This document shows positions 11,316 through 23,158 of a stretch of DNA of 64,000 nucleotides, piece after piece. Position numbers and translations under genes: made by a program. The notes below the pieces were generated by a model. That model did not search any database. It saw only the letters and a program-made list of their open reading frames with translations, and was not told the origin of the DNA. The stretch lies in the NCBI GenBank assembly GCA_013396655.1, contig WBMV01002681.1, positions 2,170,001 to 2,234,000 on the forward strand, in the 5' to 3' direction. Within the stretch, counting starts at the first letter, position 1. The number at the start of each line of letters is the position of its first letter. Source of the stretch: Campylorhamphus procurvoides (Eukaryota; Chordata; Aves; Passeriformes; Dendrocolaptidae).

Positions 11316-13366
11316 GTAACAAAGCTGTTCAAATATATGTTGCTTTGCAAGATTGGTTGGGTGTCATTACAGTTATTAGTGCCTAGCATTAGCCACAGGC
11401 AATTAAATCTTTTTTCATGTGCTTTGCTGATTGGATTCATCCATCAAATGACCAACAGGGTTATTTTCCAGGAGTGGCTTCACGGCGATAAATCAATTAG
11501 AAAAATACCAGGTTTTAAATTTTATGAAAAACATGTCTTAGTCATAGATTGTACCTAAGAAGAATATATTCTTCACAAAATCTTTTAAAATAAAACCTAT
11601 ATTTAACTCTCTAGAATGTTGGTTAACAGCTAAATATTTTCTTTAAGTGCTTAGATCACCTAACAGGTTCTTAGCCTTTTGCAAGGGCTAAGAACTTGAT
11701 GCTTTTGTAGGTGTCTAAAGAAGCTGAGCTAAAGGGTCTTATTTTTTGCTTTAAAAGGTCTGTTCCAAGTGAAGCTATTGCTTTAATCTCTGAGAAAACA
11801 TGAGTGTCTGTAGGTGTTTTAATCTCTGGATGGGATGTCCGCTATCATTGCCTGTGTGAACTGAGTCCAAAGGAGCTGAGTGATCAAGTTCGTGATCCTC
11901 ATACTTTGAAGGATCAAGAGCCCATAACAGCTGTTTAATTTCCAGTAAAACCCCTCCAGTTCATTTCAAACACTTACTTGTAGAATTTGAAGTATGTTAA
12001 TGTTGTTCAGTAGTCATTAATGTATCTTCAGAAATTATTGACTCCTTCAGTTCTAATGTAGTTATCATTTCATAGCAGTACTGTTTTCATTCTCTTGAAA
12101 TTTTCCTCCTCCTCAGAAATTTTTCCAGTTCATTTTCATTTGGACTGAAGGCCAAGTTGTCCAAATAAATAGAAATTAATAAAAAATTGAGAGGCTTTCC
12201 ATCACTGCTTTGTACATAGCATTCCAATTGCATGATTTTCACATATTTTTACTTCCTAAATAAAAATTGGAAGAATATTAAGCTTGTAGTTATGTTTTCA
12301 TATTAATCAAATTGATTTAAAAAATAGAGCTGCTTACTGCTTGCTTTTAAAATTTTGCTGAGCAGGAATCTGTTTTTAACAACCTCATATTTAGCCAGCA
12401 AGAATAACTGGCCTGTGGGGATGTGCTAATGATACGCTCCAGCTAATGTTTCCAAAAATCACTACTTGTTTTCCTATTATGTATATACCAGTTCGTCAAT
12501 TATTCATTTTTTGCATGCTTTCCTAACGTTGGCAAATAAAATTCCTTCATTAATCAGGCATCTGGTCAACACAGTACTGATTATATCTGTCATCGGTATA
12601 ATGCAAGGTAGTATGAATTTTTAATAGCTTTTTCACTGAAATAATGAGAACTAAGAGGTTTATTTATGAGTCTGTGCATTGTCTAGTCCAATTTTTGACT
12701 GCAGTTTTAAAAAATTATGTCTTTGTGTTGTGCCTCAGATCTTCCTTAAATGTTCTTCAGCTGATCATGCTAATAAGCATAATTTTATTTTTCAGTTTTA
12801 CACTATAACATTCTACAAATCTCTATTATCCCAACATGAAATAGCCAGGGCAGACATTTTAATCACATTCCCATTTCCCTTTCTTACAAGAATGTTCCAG
12901 CAGTTGCTTCTACATCTGTTTAGAGAAATGCTGCATGCGGATGAGCAATACTTAATCTTTTTAATACTGGAAAATATTTTCTCTTTCTAAGATCAAAAAA
13001 GAATTTTAAAAAAATATGCATACATTTAGCATAAGGCATACAGTCCACAATATCTTAAAATTTACAAAAAGTCAGGCATTAGGGTGGAGTGTTGCTCAGA
13101 AATTCAAAATTAGAGTGATCTTATGGGAAACTACCCTGCTTTAGAACAAGTAGGCTTTTGTATAATCTTTTTTACTATTTTCTATGACACAGATATTCAG
13201 AGATTGTCAAAATATTGTCTTCTCTTAAGTATAAGCAAATTTTGAAAAGAGGAACTAAAAAGAAGGCAACTTGAAAAACTGGATTTGGACTTTTTTATAA
13301 AGGCATATTCAGTGCAAAAAACTCTTCACATAAAATGATTATCTTATAAAAATTATTCTTTGACAG
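11316..13366 (+). other. THSD7A intron
   Basis: AT-rich 2.05-kb intron. No repeat family or extra exon was recognised; the 12679-12990 reading frame is hydrophobic-rich but lacks splice logic and homology. Confidence 0.7.
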
Positions 13367-13540
13367 GGGACTGTTACTTGAGAGAGTGGTCAGAATGGAG
13401 CCTTTGCCAGCTAACCTGTGTGAATGGTGAGGACCTTGGCTTTGGAGGAATACAAGTTCGATCTCGAGCAGTGATAGTTCAGGAATTAGAGAATCAACAT
13501 CTCTGTCCAGATCAGGCTTTGGAAACAAGATCATGCAATG
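13367..13540 (+). CDS. THSD7A: THSD7A coding exon: TSP1 repeat EWSEWSLCQLTC
   Basis: Phase 1 in and phase 1 out, 174 bases: GDCYLREWSEWSLCQLTC, VNGEDLGFGGIQVRSR, then ENQHLCPDQALETRSCN. EWSEWSLC fits WxxWxxC, and CQLTC fits the front of the O-fucose motif but is followed by V rather than G, as I recall for human. Acceptor ctttgacag, donor GTAAGT. The stretch VNGEDLGFGGIQVRSR appears unchanged from remembered human. Confidence 0.97.
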
Positions 13541-14501
13541 GTAAGTACAAAAATGTATGTAAGGCCACTCACTGTAAGAAAAAACTCCACAGAACACAAT
13601 AATTTTGTTTTCTTTCTGTTCTTTGATAGCCAGAAATGCACTTAAATTATTGTTTTCCAGATATCAGCTGTAAGCAGAAACTTTCAAATGCTAACATATG
13701 TTACCACTTCAAAATATTATCCTTTTTTAATGATTACATTTCCTTTTAAGATATGGGACAAACAGTTGCCTTATCTGCTTAATAACATTAAAAAAAGAAA
13801 TCTCTAAGTTTTGATGCATAACCAAATTTAGATTTCTCTCTACCCTTTGAATTGTTAATTGCATGGCAATGTCATTAAAATGTCTCAGCCACGCTTACTG
13901 CTGGTAGTGGACAGAGTATCTAAGAAAAGTGCAGACATTTCTTGTCCATTTGGAGGCATATCAGGAAAAAAGGATTTTTATGTTTATAAAAGAAAAGACT
14001 TCATGATTCATCCCAGGCCCTATGAAATGCACACAGCATAACTGAGACATGAGGCCGGGTGCAGCCCTGGCCACTTCACCAAGAACTGGAGCATTGGCCG
14101 AAGCTCAGTGTTACCAAGAAAAAAACCTCACTCCTAAATGAGTTTTGCATAACAGATGGGCCACAACCATTATGAGGTTATTGGAAACGTTTCTTTTACC
14201 CATTAGCTACATTAGGCTTACTCAACAAGAAGAGTGTACATTTATAGTTAGTGTCTGGGACACATCTGGTCTATTGTGTATGTGTCCAGTAAGTGCAGGA
14301 GACCTTGGAGCTGCCATATGTGCAGGGCACTCTTCTAAGTTGTTGGGTGAAGGAGGAAGGGCCTACTTAGCTGTACAGGCTGTTAATCATAATGACTGTG
14401 GTCACATAATGAGTATGGTCTCCTCATGAATGTGGCTGCTGCCAGTGGTAACTTCAAATTTTTTCATCAAATTTGTTGAAAAGCAAATGTTCTCTGTGTA
14501 G
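13541..14501 (+). other. THSD7A intron
   Basis: AT-rich 0.96-kb intron. A 94-codon open frame at 14145-14429 has no splice junctions in phase and no recognised domain; it is taken as chance. Confidence 0.7.
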
Positions 14502-14597
14502 ATGGCCAGTGCTATGAATACAAGTGGATGGCCAGCCCATGGAAGGGATCCTCTCGGACCGTGTGGTGCCAAAGGTCAGATGGTTTAAACGTCACAG
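14502..14597 (+). CDS. THSD7A: THSD7A coding exon: last TSP1-like segment
   Basis: Phase 1 in and phase 1 out, 96 bases: DGQCYEYKWMASPWKGSSR, TVWCQRSDGLNVT. The Cys spacing continues the final TSP1-like module before the EGF-like region. NVT is a sequon shared with remembered human. Acceptor ttctctgtgtag, donor GTAACT. A phase 1-1 exon of 32 codons could be skipped without a frameshift, but nothing in the sequence says that it is. Confidence 0.96.
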
Positions 14598-17491
14598 GTA
14601 ACTACTCTCTTTATATACACAGATAAACCTGGAAAACAGGTGAATCATGGTTTTCAAACAAACTGAAGAAAAATACGAAAGAATCTGCTAAAAACACTTC
14701 CTGATGTGGGAAACAACATGTTGCCTTTAATATGCATCTTTTTGCATATTAAAGATGTAGTTTCTTTTCCAGAATTATGCAGCATGTAGTGCTAAAAGTA
14801 AATATAAATATTGTCTTCTGTAGTGGACCTGAAATATTTTACTTTTTTTTTTACCATCAACATCTTTACACTTTTTAATTTAGGGTTTCAGATTTCAAGC
14901 CCTACATTAGAACTTTTTTGTATTAAAGGTCATTTCAGTGCCTATACAAAGGCAGAGAAAGTTGCAGACTTGATGGTATCATCCATATATGATACAGCTC
15001 CTTAAAATTATGAAATATCAAATTTTAATAAATGTGCTAATATAAGGTTATTTCTTTACTTCAATGCCATTAATCTTGACTTTTTTTGTAAACCAAAGCA
15101 CAGAAAAACATGAATTAAGAATAACTGAGGTCTCAGAAGGAAATATTCATATTTATCTATTTCTATGGATTTATTTATCAGAAATAGGAATTCATTTAAG
15201 CTAAGAGTTATGCATTTGTTGTTTAAATATTTTTTTTTATCAGCCCAGTGATAGTAAAAGAATCCCAGGGACTGTAAACACATGCCAGGTCAGTCACAGG
15301 AGGTGAGCTGTTTTTCATGGACTGCCAATCCAATACTTCTTGATGATGGAATCCACCACTACTGTCTGTTGTAACAGTAGAAATAAAATATCTGTATCAT
15401 TTTTACAAGATGTTGAAACAATAGCTCAAAGTCTCTCGCAAATATTACTTTGTGCTGTTAGACTATTAAAATGCATCATGTTCACAACAAATGCAACAAG
15501 GCATTATTTGTGCACTCTGATCCCTTCCTGCTCAGCTAACATGCTTGTATGGTAAGTAAATCTCTAAGAATTCTCATTGATAATAATATATGAAAAGTCT
15601 TATAGGATTTCAAAATAAGTAGCATCTTGGAAATTATGGCTCTGAGATGTTAAAATCAGAATATATTCAGAAATCAGTCAGTCACATGAAAATAATAGTT
15701 GTTGTGATGTGACTGAATACAGCCACATGATAAAATCCAGGCAAGACAAATGTAAGAATATATGTTGTTGGCAGATTTTTCACAATGGGACCTCCTAGGC
15801 AGACAAATCTCAGACCTATATTGTATGTCTTTTTTTTCAAAGTTGGTCTGTATATGGCTTTAAAGCTGTGGTAACTGTCTTATTTGAAGTGAAAACTAGT
15901 GGAAAATTCCAGAACCAGTCTCTCTCCAATGCAAAACTATATTTTTTGTATGTTTCTGGTGTTTTCAAACACAGAACTTGCATATACTATTCTGTGAGAA
16001 TGCCTCTACATTAAATATACAGTAGTGAACCAGATTTTAATTTACATTTGTACATTTTTTGAAAGCGTTTTGTATAAACTACAATATTTAAGAGTCGGAT
16101 TGATAGATGTGCATACATGATTGACTTAAATGGAGATTACCTATTTTGATCTAGAATCAACCCATATCTCTGATTACATTGTTTCTTGTCTGCCTTATTG
16201 CTGTACATTTGACTCTAACATAATGTGTTTTAATAATTAAATAATTAATGTGAGTCCTAAGTTTTAAGGTCTTTTATCTATTTACTTTCTTGCGTAATAT
16301 TGTTGTGCTGAATAGCTCTCTTTTACTTGAAGGTGTTATTTCCCATGGGCGATGAGGCAACTCTTTCCTTCTGCAGCTTCCTTGGATGACTGATATTTTA
16401 TTACATAGATTCCCAGGCATGTGATCTGTATGCTAGGATGTATGGTTTTCTTTTCTGGGGGTGGGCAAAACTTATGGCAACCAGCAGGGTTTTATTTATT
16501 CTTCATTGGCCATCCTGTTAACACTTGAATCTACGTAACCACATCTAACTGCATCTGCTATGGTTGTGACCAACCTCAAGCTATCAGGATTTCATCATTA
16601 TATCACGCCAGAATAAAAATATTACTAATGTGGGAGATGCAAGATAAGCTGTCCTGTAGCAGTGTAAATTTTAAACTACATGATGCATATCTCTCCTGTA
16701 AGCTAAGAGGAAACACAGGTTAATTCAAACTTCAAACAAAATTCAAGCAGATTCTAGATGTATTTTACAGTCATTCTGGCTGAAATGATAGTGAAAGCCT
16801 GATTGTGTGTATTGGTCCATAACAATAACTGCATTGTACATAAAGTTAAAGAAATGAGAACTAGGTCTGTATAAAAAGGGAAAAGACTGAAACCCATCAG
16901 TATTGCAACATTCAGTACATGCTTTACTGAGAATACTGATTTCCTTTCAAAAAATCTTAGGCTAACATGAAGCCTTGCTTCATGAAGGCAAAGTTATAGC
17001 ATGTGTAAAAGTGACACTGAGGAGCAGCAGAAAACAGGTATCTTTTTCTAAACAGGATGAATAACTTGTTTTCAGTTTAATGGACAAAGACATAAATGAA
17101 AAATATGCTTTTATTTCTATTTTGGCCACAGTTTTAATTTGTGAGTCAAAAGAAGGCCCTAGAGAACCAAATCTTCCATTGAGTACAACACAGCATTTAA
17201 ACTGTTTTTTGAGTAATCAACCAAAGGAACAAAGGGGAAAACAAAGGTTCCATTGACAATTATTAGTTCTCTAAAATGCACATGAAATCAAATAGATTTG
17301 TTGTATCCTTACTCTACCTCTGAGATAATACTTGATACAAATTATCCTTCACCTTAGAATAAGAGAAGGACTCTTAAACTCAAATTAGCAATAAATTTAA
17401 CATCCATGATATACTGCAGCAAGTAATGGCATCAGTAATTTCGTCAGTGGTGAGGTATTACCTTGTCAAAATATGATTTTCTGTCCTACAG
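14598..17491 (+). other. THSD7A intron
   Basis: AT-rich 2.9-kb intron. It contains a perfect 12-bp inverted repeat at 14725-14754 shortly after the donor. No repeat element or extra exon was recognised. Confidence 0.7.
14725..14754. repeat. Intronic inverted repeat, 12-bp perfect arms, 6-nt loop
   Basis: CTTTAATATGCA at 14725-14736 is the exact reverse complement of TGCATATTAAAG at 14743-14754, separated by tctttt. It sits 128 bases after an exon donor. TTTGCATATTAA also resembles POU-domain (octamer-like) binding DNA. Confidence 0.8.
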
Positions 17492-17574
17492 GGGGCTGTT
17501 TAGTGATGCGCCAACCAGACGCTGACAGGTCATGTAACCCACCGTGCAGCCATCCCCATGCTTACTGCAGTGAG
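17492..17574 (+). CDS. THSD7A: THSD7A coding exon: start of EGF-like segment
   Basis: Two bases complete Gly, then 27 codons (phase 1 in, 0 out): GCLVMRQPDADRSCNPPC, SHPHAYCSE. The cysteine pattern CNPPC...YC continues into CSC in the next exon and forms an EGF-like module after the TSP1 array. Acceptor ttctgtcctacag, donor GTATGT. Human has VMSQPDADRSC as I recall; here it is VMRQPDADRSC. Confidence 0.96.
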
Positions 17575-17900
17575 GTATGTGCTACTGCATTGGAGCATAG
17601 AACACTCCCGTGAGGGCTTCCCACACATCTCTCTGCATTACAAAGACTATGCCAACAAAAAGTATTTTCAGAGATTTTGCTAGTCATTAATTTGTTAAAA
17701 TCAACCTCACACCATTTTCTACCTTTCAGTGTTAGTCTCTGTTGTTATGGTATGGATTTTCATAAAAATATATGAAGAGATATTCTCCAGGCTAGCACTC
17801 ATAAATAGAGTCTTCTCTTCCAGGCATCCATGTTGTTATGCTTTATAGCTCATAGAAAACTTTTCTCTGCTACACAGTGTAAAACACTTGTTCCCTACAG
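17575..17900 (+). other. THSD7A intron
   Basis: A 326-base intron with acceptor cttgttccctacag. Nothing else was seen. Confidence 0.8.
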
Positions 17901-18111
17901 ACTAGAACATGCAGTTGTGAAGACGGATACACTGAAGTTATGTCCTCCGATGGCACACTCGAACAGTGCACTCTCATCCCCGTGGTGGTGATCCCCACCA
18001 TGGAGGACAAAAAGGGAGATGTGAAAACCAGTCGAGCTGTGAACCCTACCCAGCCCTCCAGTAACCAGTCAGGACGAGGAAGGACCTGGTTTCTACAGCC
18101 ATTTGGGCCAG
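17901..18111 (+). CDS. THSD7A: THSD7A coding exon: EGF-like end and juxtamembrane linker with KGD
   Basis: Encodes 70 codons plus one base (phase 0 in, 1 out). It starts TRTCSCEDGYTEVMSSDGT, finishing the EGF-like module, then VVVIPTMEDKKGDVKTSRAV and a Ser/Pro linker ending PFGP before the membrane. The Lys-Gly-Asp at 18012-18020 lies where the human protein, as I recall it, has Arg-Gly-Asp. NQS in the linker (PSSNQSGRGRT) is a sequon that the remembered human sequence (SSNPAGRG) lacks. Acceptor ttgttccctacag, donor GTGAAG. Reading through the donor would add only GEVMQ before a stop, giving a truncated ectodomain if the intron were retained. Confidence 0.97.
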
Positions 18112-21100
18112 GTGAAGTCATGCAATGAGCAGTTCGTAGTGCTAAGTACTGCTGCAGGGTCTGGCATTTACCTTTTTGTAATGCCAAGGAAGAAAAGAAA
18201 AACCCTGAAGTGTTAATTTAAGAAGGCAGGAATCTGCTCTGACTGAAAACAAAGGAAGAGAGATAAGTAAACCTCTAGCCTTCTCACTACTCCATCAATA
18301 TATTTAATGAAATCTTATATTGCAGAATATTTCCTTTTAATTCCTTCTACCAGTTAAAATTCACAGAAGCTATTTGAAATGTAACTTAAATTATGGTGTC
18401 TCAAAAAATAGTGCTGTTGACAGAGGAATGAAAAGGTAGCACTGAAGACTGCAAGGGTAAAGGCTGCTTAAAATTTGCAGCCATAGCATAAATTTTAGGA
18501 AAATAATCAGTATAGATATGCTAACGCTTTTCTGCCATATCCATATTTAAACTAATTCATTTTAGTTAAAATCTAACCATATTATTGACATTTAGCATAG
18601 ACATGCTTGAAGTCTCTATAAGCAGTATTTCTTTTTATAATGGACTATGCTCTTTAGAGCTGAGCAAGGACTTATGTGCAGGAGTGGCATGAAATATGTC
18701 AGTTTTTTCCACAAGACATACTTTGTAAAGTCTATCTTGTAATCAGATGTCAGCAAATATTTCCTAGCGCTTTTAAGTATTGAGATAAGTTAAACTTCAA
18801 TTAACATAATACTTTCACATAAAGAGTTGCTTGTCCAAAATGTTGTTTATATGGAAGAGAGCAATTGGTTATCATCTTAAGTGTCTTTTAAATCACATTG
18901 AGCTAAATATTGTAACACAGTGGTGTCTTAAAATGGTCACTTCTTTCTGAAGGTTTTTTTGGATGCTTTTAGTCTCAGAATTGAAAGCACTATCTATACA
19001 TGCATAATCCATAAAATGTTGCAAATTGAGAATGATAATACTTCTAATAAGCAGACCAAATAATGTTTGAGTTAGAAATTAGGAATACTTATGTTAGATC
19101 CTATTAGTCCTACTAGAATTTACCCTTATTTTCACTGTGATATTATATGTGATATCTGCAATAAAATGATCTTTACTCCAAATACTTTAATCAACAATAA
19201 AAGAAAAAAAAAGAAAAAGAAAATTAAACCTTTATGGTCCTCCTTTAAAAAGCAGCATCTTAACAAATAAGTTATCATTTACTCATTCTGGCTAACTACA
19301 CCTGAAAAGGCCAGAGGGTGGGTTGTAGCAGCCAGAGTGGCAACAATAAAATATCAGACAGGTGCCTTCAACTCCTGAGGAATGTGGATGCTCAGACATG
19401 GTTTTGGAGCATGGTACAGTTGAGAGATTTCATGAAACCTCGCCAATTTTTCTGTGATTCAAGCTAGGAAGGAGACAAAGCTCAGTTCAGACAATCCTAA
19501 CCATATTCAGTTGAACTAATACTTTATGCAGTGATGGTACGAGCAAATGTAAAAAAAAGTGAACATTTTTCGCTTCAGATGAGATTTATGTGGGATCATT
19601 TTAATTTCAGGATTGAATATCTATTGGAAATGTTTTAATTTACTCTGGCATGACTATTCTTTACCTCATAGTTTCCAAGTCTAGATTTAAAATAGTTCTT
19701 TCACTGTCTTCAACAAATTTTATTGCAGTTCCAGAAAGGAAGGTATTAAAACTATTCTCTTCAGTTGTCTGTGCTGATGTATTACAACAAACAGATGAGT
19801 TTGAGGTGCCAATTTCCTTGTATACTTAGAAGTAATCTGTCCAGGGGGAATTCAGAGAGCTTGAGTTAGATATCAGTAGTTGCATAATAGGAATGATCTC
19901 ATTAACAGAGTTCCTTGCTTTGACAAAAATAAATAAATCCATACACAATCCTTTTTTTCAAGGAGATGCTACTATTTCAAAAGCCAACTCAAAACAACCC
20001 AAAACCCTTTACCTTTATCAATAGAAGGCAAGGAGAAAAGACAGTAACCTGTTTAGCAGTACTGAAGTCTGAATTCCTCTCAGTGATAGTATATCATAGG
20101 ATATGCCAGGTCAACTCTACTGTTTAATTACTCTTTAATGGATGAGTTATTTCAGTTATCTCAGTTATTATCAGTTAAAATGTTTCATTATGTTGATTAA
20201 GGTAACAAAGGTAAAATGTCTTGATACTGATTAGTCTTGAGCAATTTGTCCACATGACTGCAAGACTTTGCATTGCTAGAGACCAGAAAGCCCTGAGCTC
20301 AACTGCACTGCAATAGAGAGCACTGCTGTGTAACTGAGCAAACCCAGTCTGACTAATTTTTGTTATTGTTACATTGCGGAAATATAAACTCCATTGATGA
20401 TGTCTTTTTGTTCTAGAGAAGTATCAGGAAGCAGTAAGTGGTTGGGGAGAAAAATTTTTGCTGTGTTTGCTTAGATTGAAAATATACACAACTTCATGAA
20501 ATAAAACTTTTGCCATTTATAAATGAAATAATTCAGATTTATAATGTTTGGGAGGTTTTGTTGTTTGGTTGTGTTTTTTTTTGGGGGGGGGAAGGGTGGT
20601 TTATTGCCAAAGAAATGTCTTTCCAGCCTCCTGGAAAACAATGTTTTCAGAAAGCCATTTAGAAATTTGAAAAATGAGTCAGATAAAAGTAGTGTGTCAA
20701 AGAGCATGCACTGACTTTTAGTTTTGACATGTTCATTTGAGGTCAGAGCAAAACCCCACAGAGAGTCACATCATTTTTCCTGGTAGAATTCGATGCATCT
20801 AGGATCAAGGCTGGAAGGAGAGTGGTATGTGTACCACTGCCTGCAGGGTCATCATGTCCAAAATACAAACTACACAGGCTGCAAATAAATACAGCCCTTA
20901 ATAATAGTGGACAGTTGCTCTATTTATGAGCATGAATTGTCTTTGTTGATGTATTTTTGTTATGTGAGAAGTTGTTTTATAAAAATAAAACTTGCATTTT
21001 GCAGGAAAAGAAATGTAAAAAAAATATTACTTTATACAGTAGTCAAAGTTGTATATGTATGGTTGAGTTATGGATGAAGTAAATAATGCTATAGGTATTT

Positions 21101-21518
21101 AAAAAACATAAAAGTAAATATAAAGAAGAATAAAAAACCCAGGCAGATTGCTTTACTAGAGCTAGAATGGAAAGTGATGCTAACAGCATAAATGAGCCCC
21201 GGGCTGATGGACTGCCCTGTAATCATACTGAGGGATTGCTCGCTACCAGTGGGCCCCAGGGCTGAATTTCTGCTATCTCACCTGCTGCCCCTGCCCCGCA
21301 TCTCAGCTCCATTCGAATTATCCAGACTTCGGCTGAAAGCAGAGCACAAGTGCGCAGTGAAGTCTTTGCTCAGTTATTTAACAGTATGTACTCTTATTAA
21401 TCTGTAATTTCTAGAGGGTACATTTATTTTTAATTATTAAATTATTTCTGTGCTATATCAGAACTAATAATTCAACACACTAACTCGAACACTACTGACT
21501 AACATTCATTCCTTTTAG
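18112..21518 (+). other. THSD7A intron
   Basis: A 3.4-kb AT-rich intron with an A-rich run at about 19199-19226, a T-run joined to a G-run at about 20575-20591, and a comparatively GC-rich patch at about 21190-21365. No interspersed repeat was recognised. Confidence 0.7.
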
Positions 21519-21606
21519 ATGGGAGGCTGAAGACCTGGGTTTATGGTGTAGCTGCTGGTGCATTTGTTTTACTCATCTTTATTGTTTCTATGATCTATCT
21601 AGCCTG
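21519..21606 (+). CDS. THSD7A: THSD7A coding exon: transmembrane helix
   Basis: Phase 1 in and phase 2 out: DGRLKTWVYG, then AAGAFVLLIFIVSMIYLA, a single hydrophobic helix of about 20 residues. It is bounded by Lys on the outer side and by the basic CKKPKKP run of the next exon on the inner side, giving type I topology. Acceptor attccttttag, donor GTGAGT. The helix looks unchanged from remembered human THSD7A and is a main reason for choosing 7A over 7B. Confidence 0.97.
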
Positions 21607-23073
21607 GTGAGTTCTTTAATTATTTATAAATAAACAGTCCCACACAGACTGTAATGCTAGTGTTTACATCTGCTGCTGTAGAAACTGCAGGTGCTTCTGT
21701 GAACTGCAGTGTTTAATTTTCCGTGTCCTTTTGTTCAAATTCAGGTTGGTGGATTCTGGTTGTACTCTAAATGATCACATGCTCTCCTGAGCTTAGAACT
21801 TACAAATATGGGGTAGCTTAGTGTACAGTTTACTTTTATGTCTGTAATGTACAGTGTCCATAATAATTTTACTGTGTCTGTATCACAAAACGAAGGGAGA
21901 AATAGCAAGAAGGAAATTTCATAATCAGACAAGTCAGATTTGATATTTGACAAGATGTATATGTACACAATCAAAAAAGTCTGAAAACCTTCTCATCTTT
22001 TTCATACATGAAATAATTGTTTTTTTGCGCAAGTCATCTTTGAGAATGCACTCCCTGAAGTTTTCTATTTCCTGTATGGAATTTCTGATGTGAATAACTG
22101 TGCAGGCTCTTGGCTGTACTGCATTAGTAGGCATTTGGGCATTTAGAAGGCTTCTGGATTTGTTTGCCTTTTAGTTAACTAAGTAAGGAAGAAATCTTTT
22201 TTTTTCTTTTTTTTCCCCTTTTTTTTTTTTTTGAGGAAAAGAAAATCCATTAGCATTCAGTTCCACTGCAGATTATTTCGACTGGAAGCTGTGGCTACTG
22301 CAAACCACAGTAACAACCGGATTGATATAAAAGATTAAGACTTGGGCAGCCTAAGTGATGTAGCTAAGATTTTGAGCAAGACTAAGAATGCATAGGCCTG
22401 ATTTAAAGAAATGTTTATATTACACTCTAAAAGAAGACAAGAACTAAAGCATGTATAAACATGCATTTTCCTTTGGCTTGGTAATTCTTTATAACTATAT
22501 CAAATGGATTGGAAATACTGCTGAATGAAAATCTAATTCCAAGCTAGACAAGGAATGTTATGGCTGACAACCATATCCCTGCTATTTATGACTGGTTTGG
22601 TTATAACATCTAGAATTAATTGTAGTCATTCCAACAAGAATAATGAGATAAAATCGATCAAAAGATGGAACTTTCCTGTGGAAACCTTTGGTATGTTGAG
22701 GGAGGTTTAAGATTTGAGTCACATAATTTAAAAGAACCTGATTGCATCTTTGACACGTGACCAAATATTGCACGGCAGGCTCTGAGTTCTTCAGAGAACT
22801 GACTGATGTTGCAGGAGTACTTGCCAAGGATTTCATCAAGTCACAGCAGTGCCGTAACAGCTTGTTTCTGAACAACTGAGCTTTGAATTAGATATTGGTT
22901 TGGGTTTTGATAAAGAGATGATTAGTGATCCAAGTGAAGGTTTTAGCCTTAAAGCTTTTATAAATGAATAACCAAATGCATCATCAGCATGCTCATCTTT
23001 CATTTAAGACTGAAATCCATTTTTGTATTTTATTAGTTGCTTGTTCTATTTACAAATTATCTTATTGTTTCAG
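21607..23073 (+). other. Last THSD7A intron
   Basis: A 1.47-kb AT-rich intron with T-rich low complexity at about 22197-22232. No extra exon was recognised. Confidence 0.75.
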
Positions 23074-23158
23074 CAAAAAGCCAAAGAAGCCCCAGAGAAG
23101 GCAGAACAACCGACTGAAACCTTTAACTTTGGCTTATGATGGAGATGCAGATATGTAA
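23074..23158 (+). CDS. THSD7A: THSD7A terminal coding exon: cytoplasmic tail and stop
   Basis: One base completes the Cys codon at the inner membrane border, then KKPKKPQRRQNNRLKPL and TLAYDGDADM, stop TAA at 23156-23158. The tail is short, strongly basic near the membrane and acidic at the end, with one tyrosine (LAYDG) as a possible phosphorylation or sorting site. Acceptor cttattgtttcag. It appears identical to the remembered human C-terminus. Confidence 0.98.

Noticed and set aside
14145..14429. 94-codon open frame in a THSD7A intron
   Set aside because: No in-phase splice sites to neighbouring exons, no recognised domain, and the flanking exons already join in phase without it.
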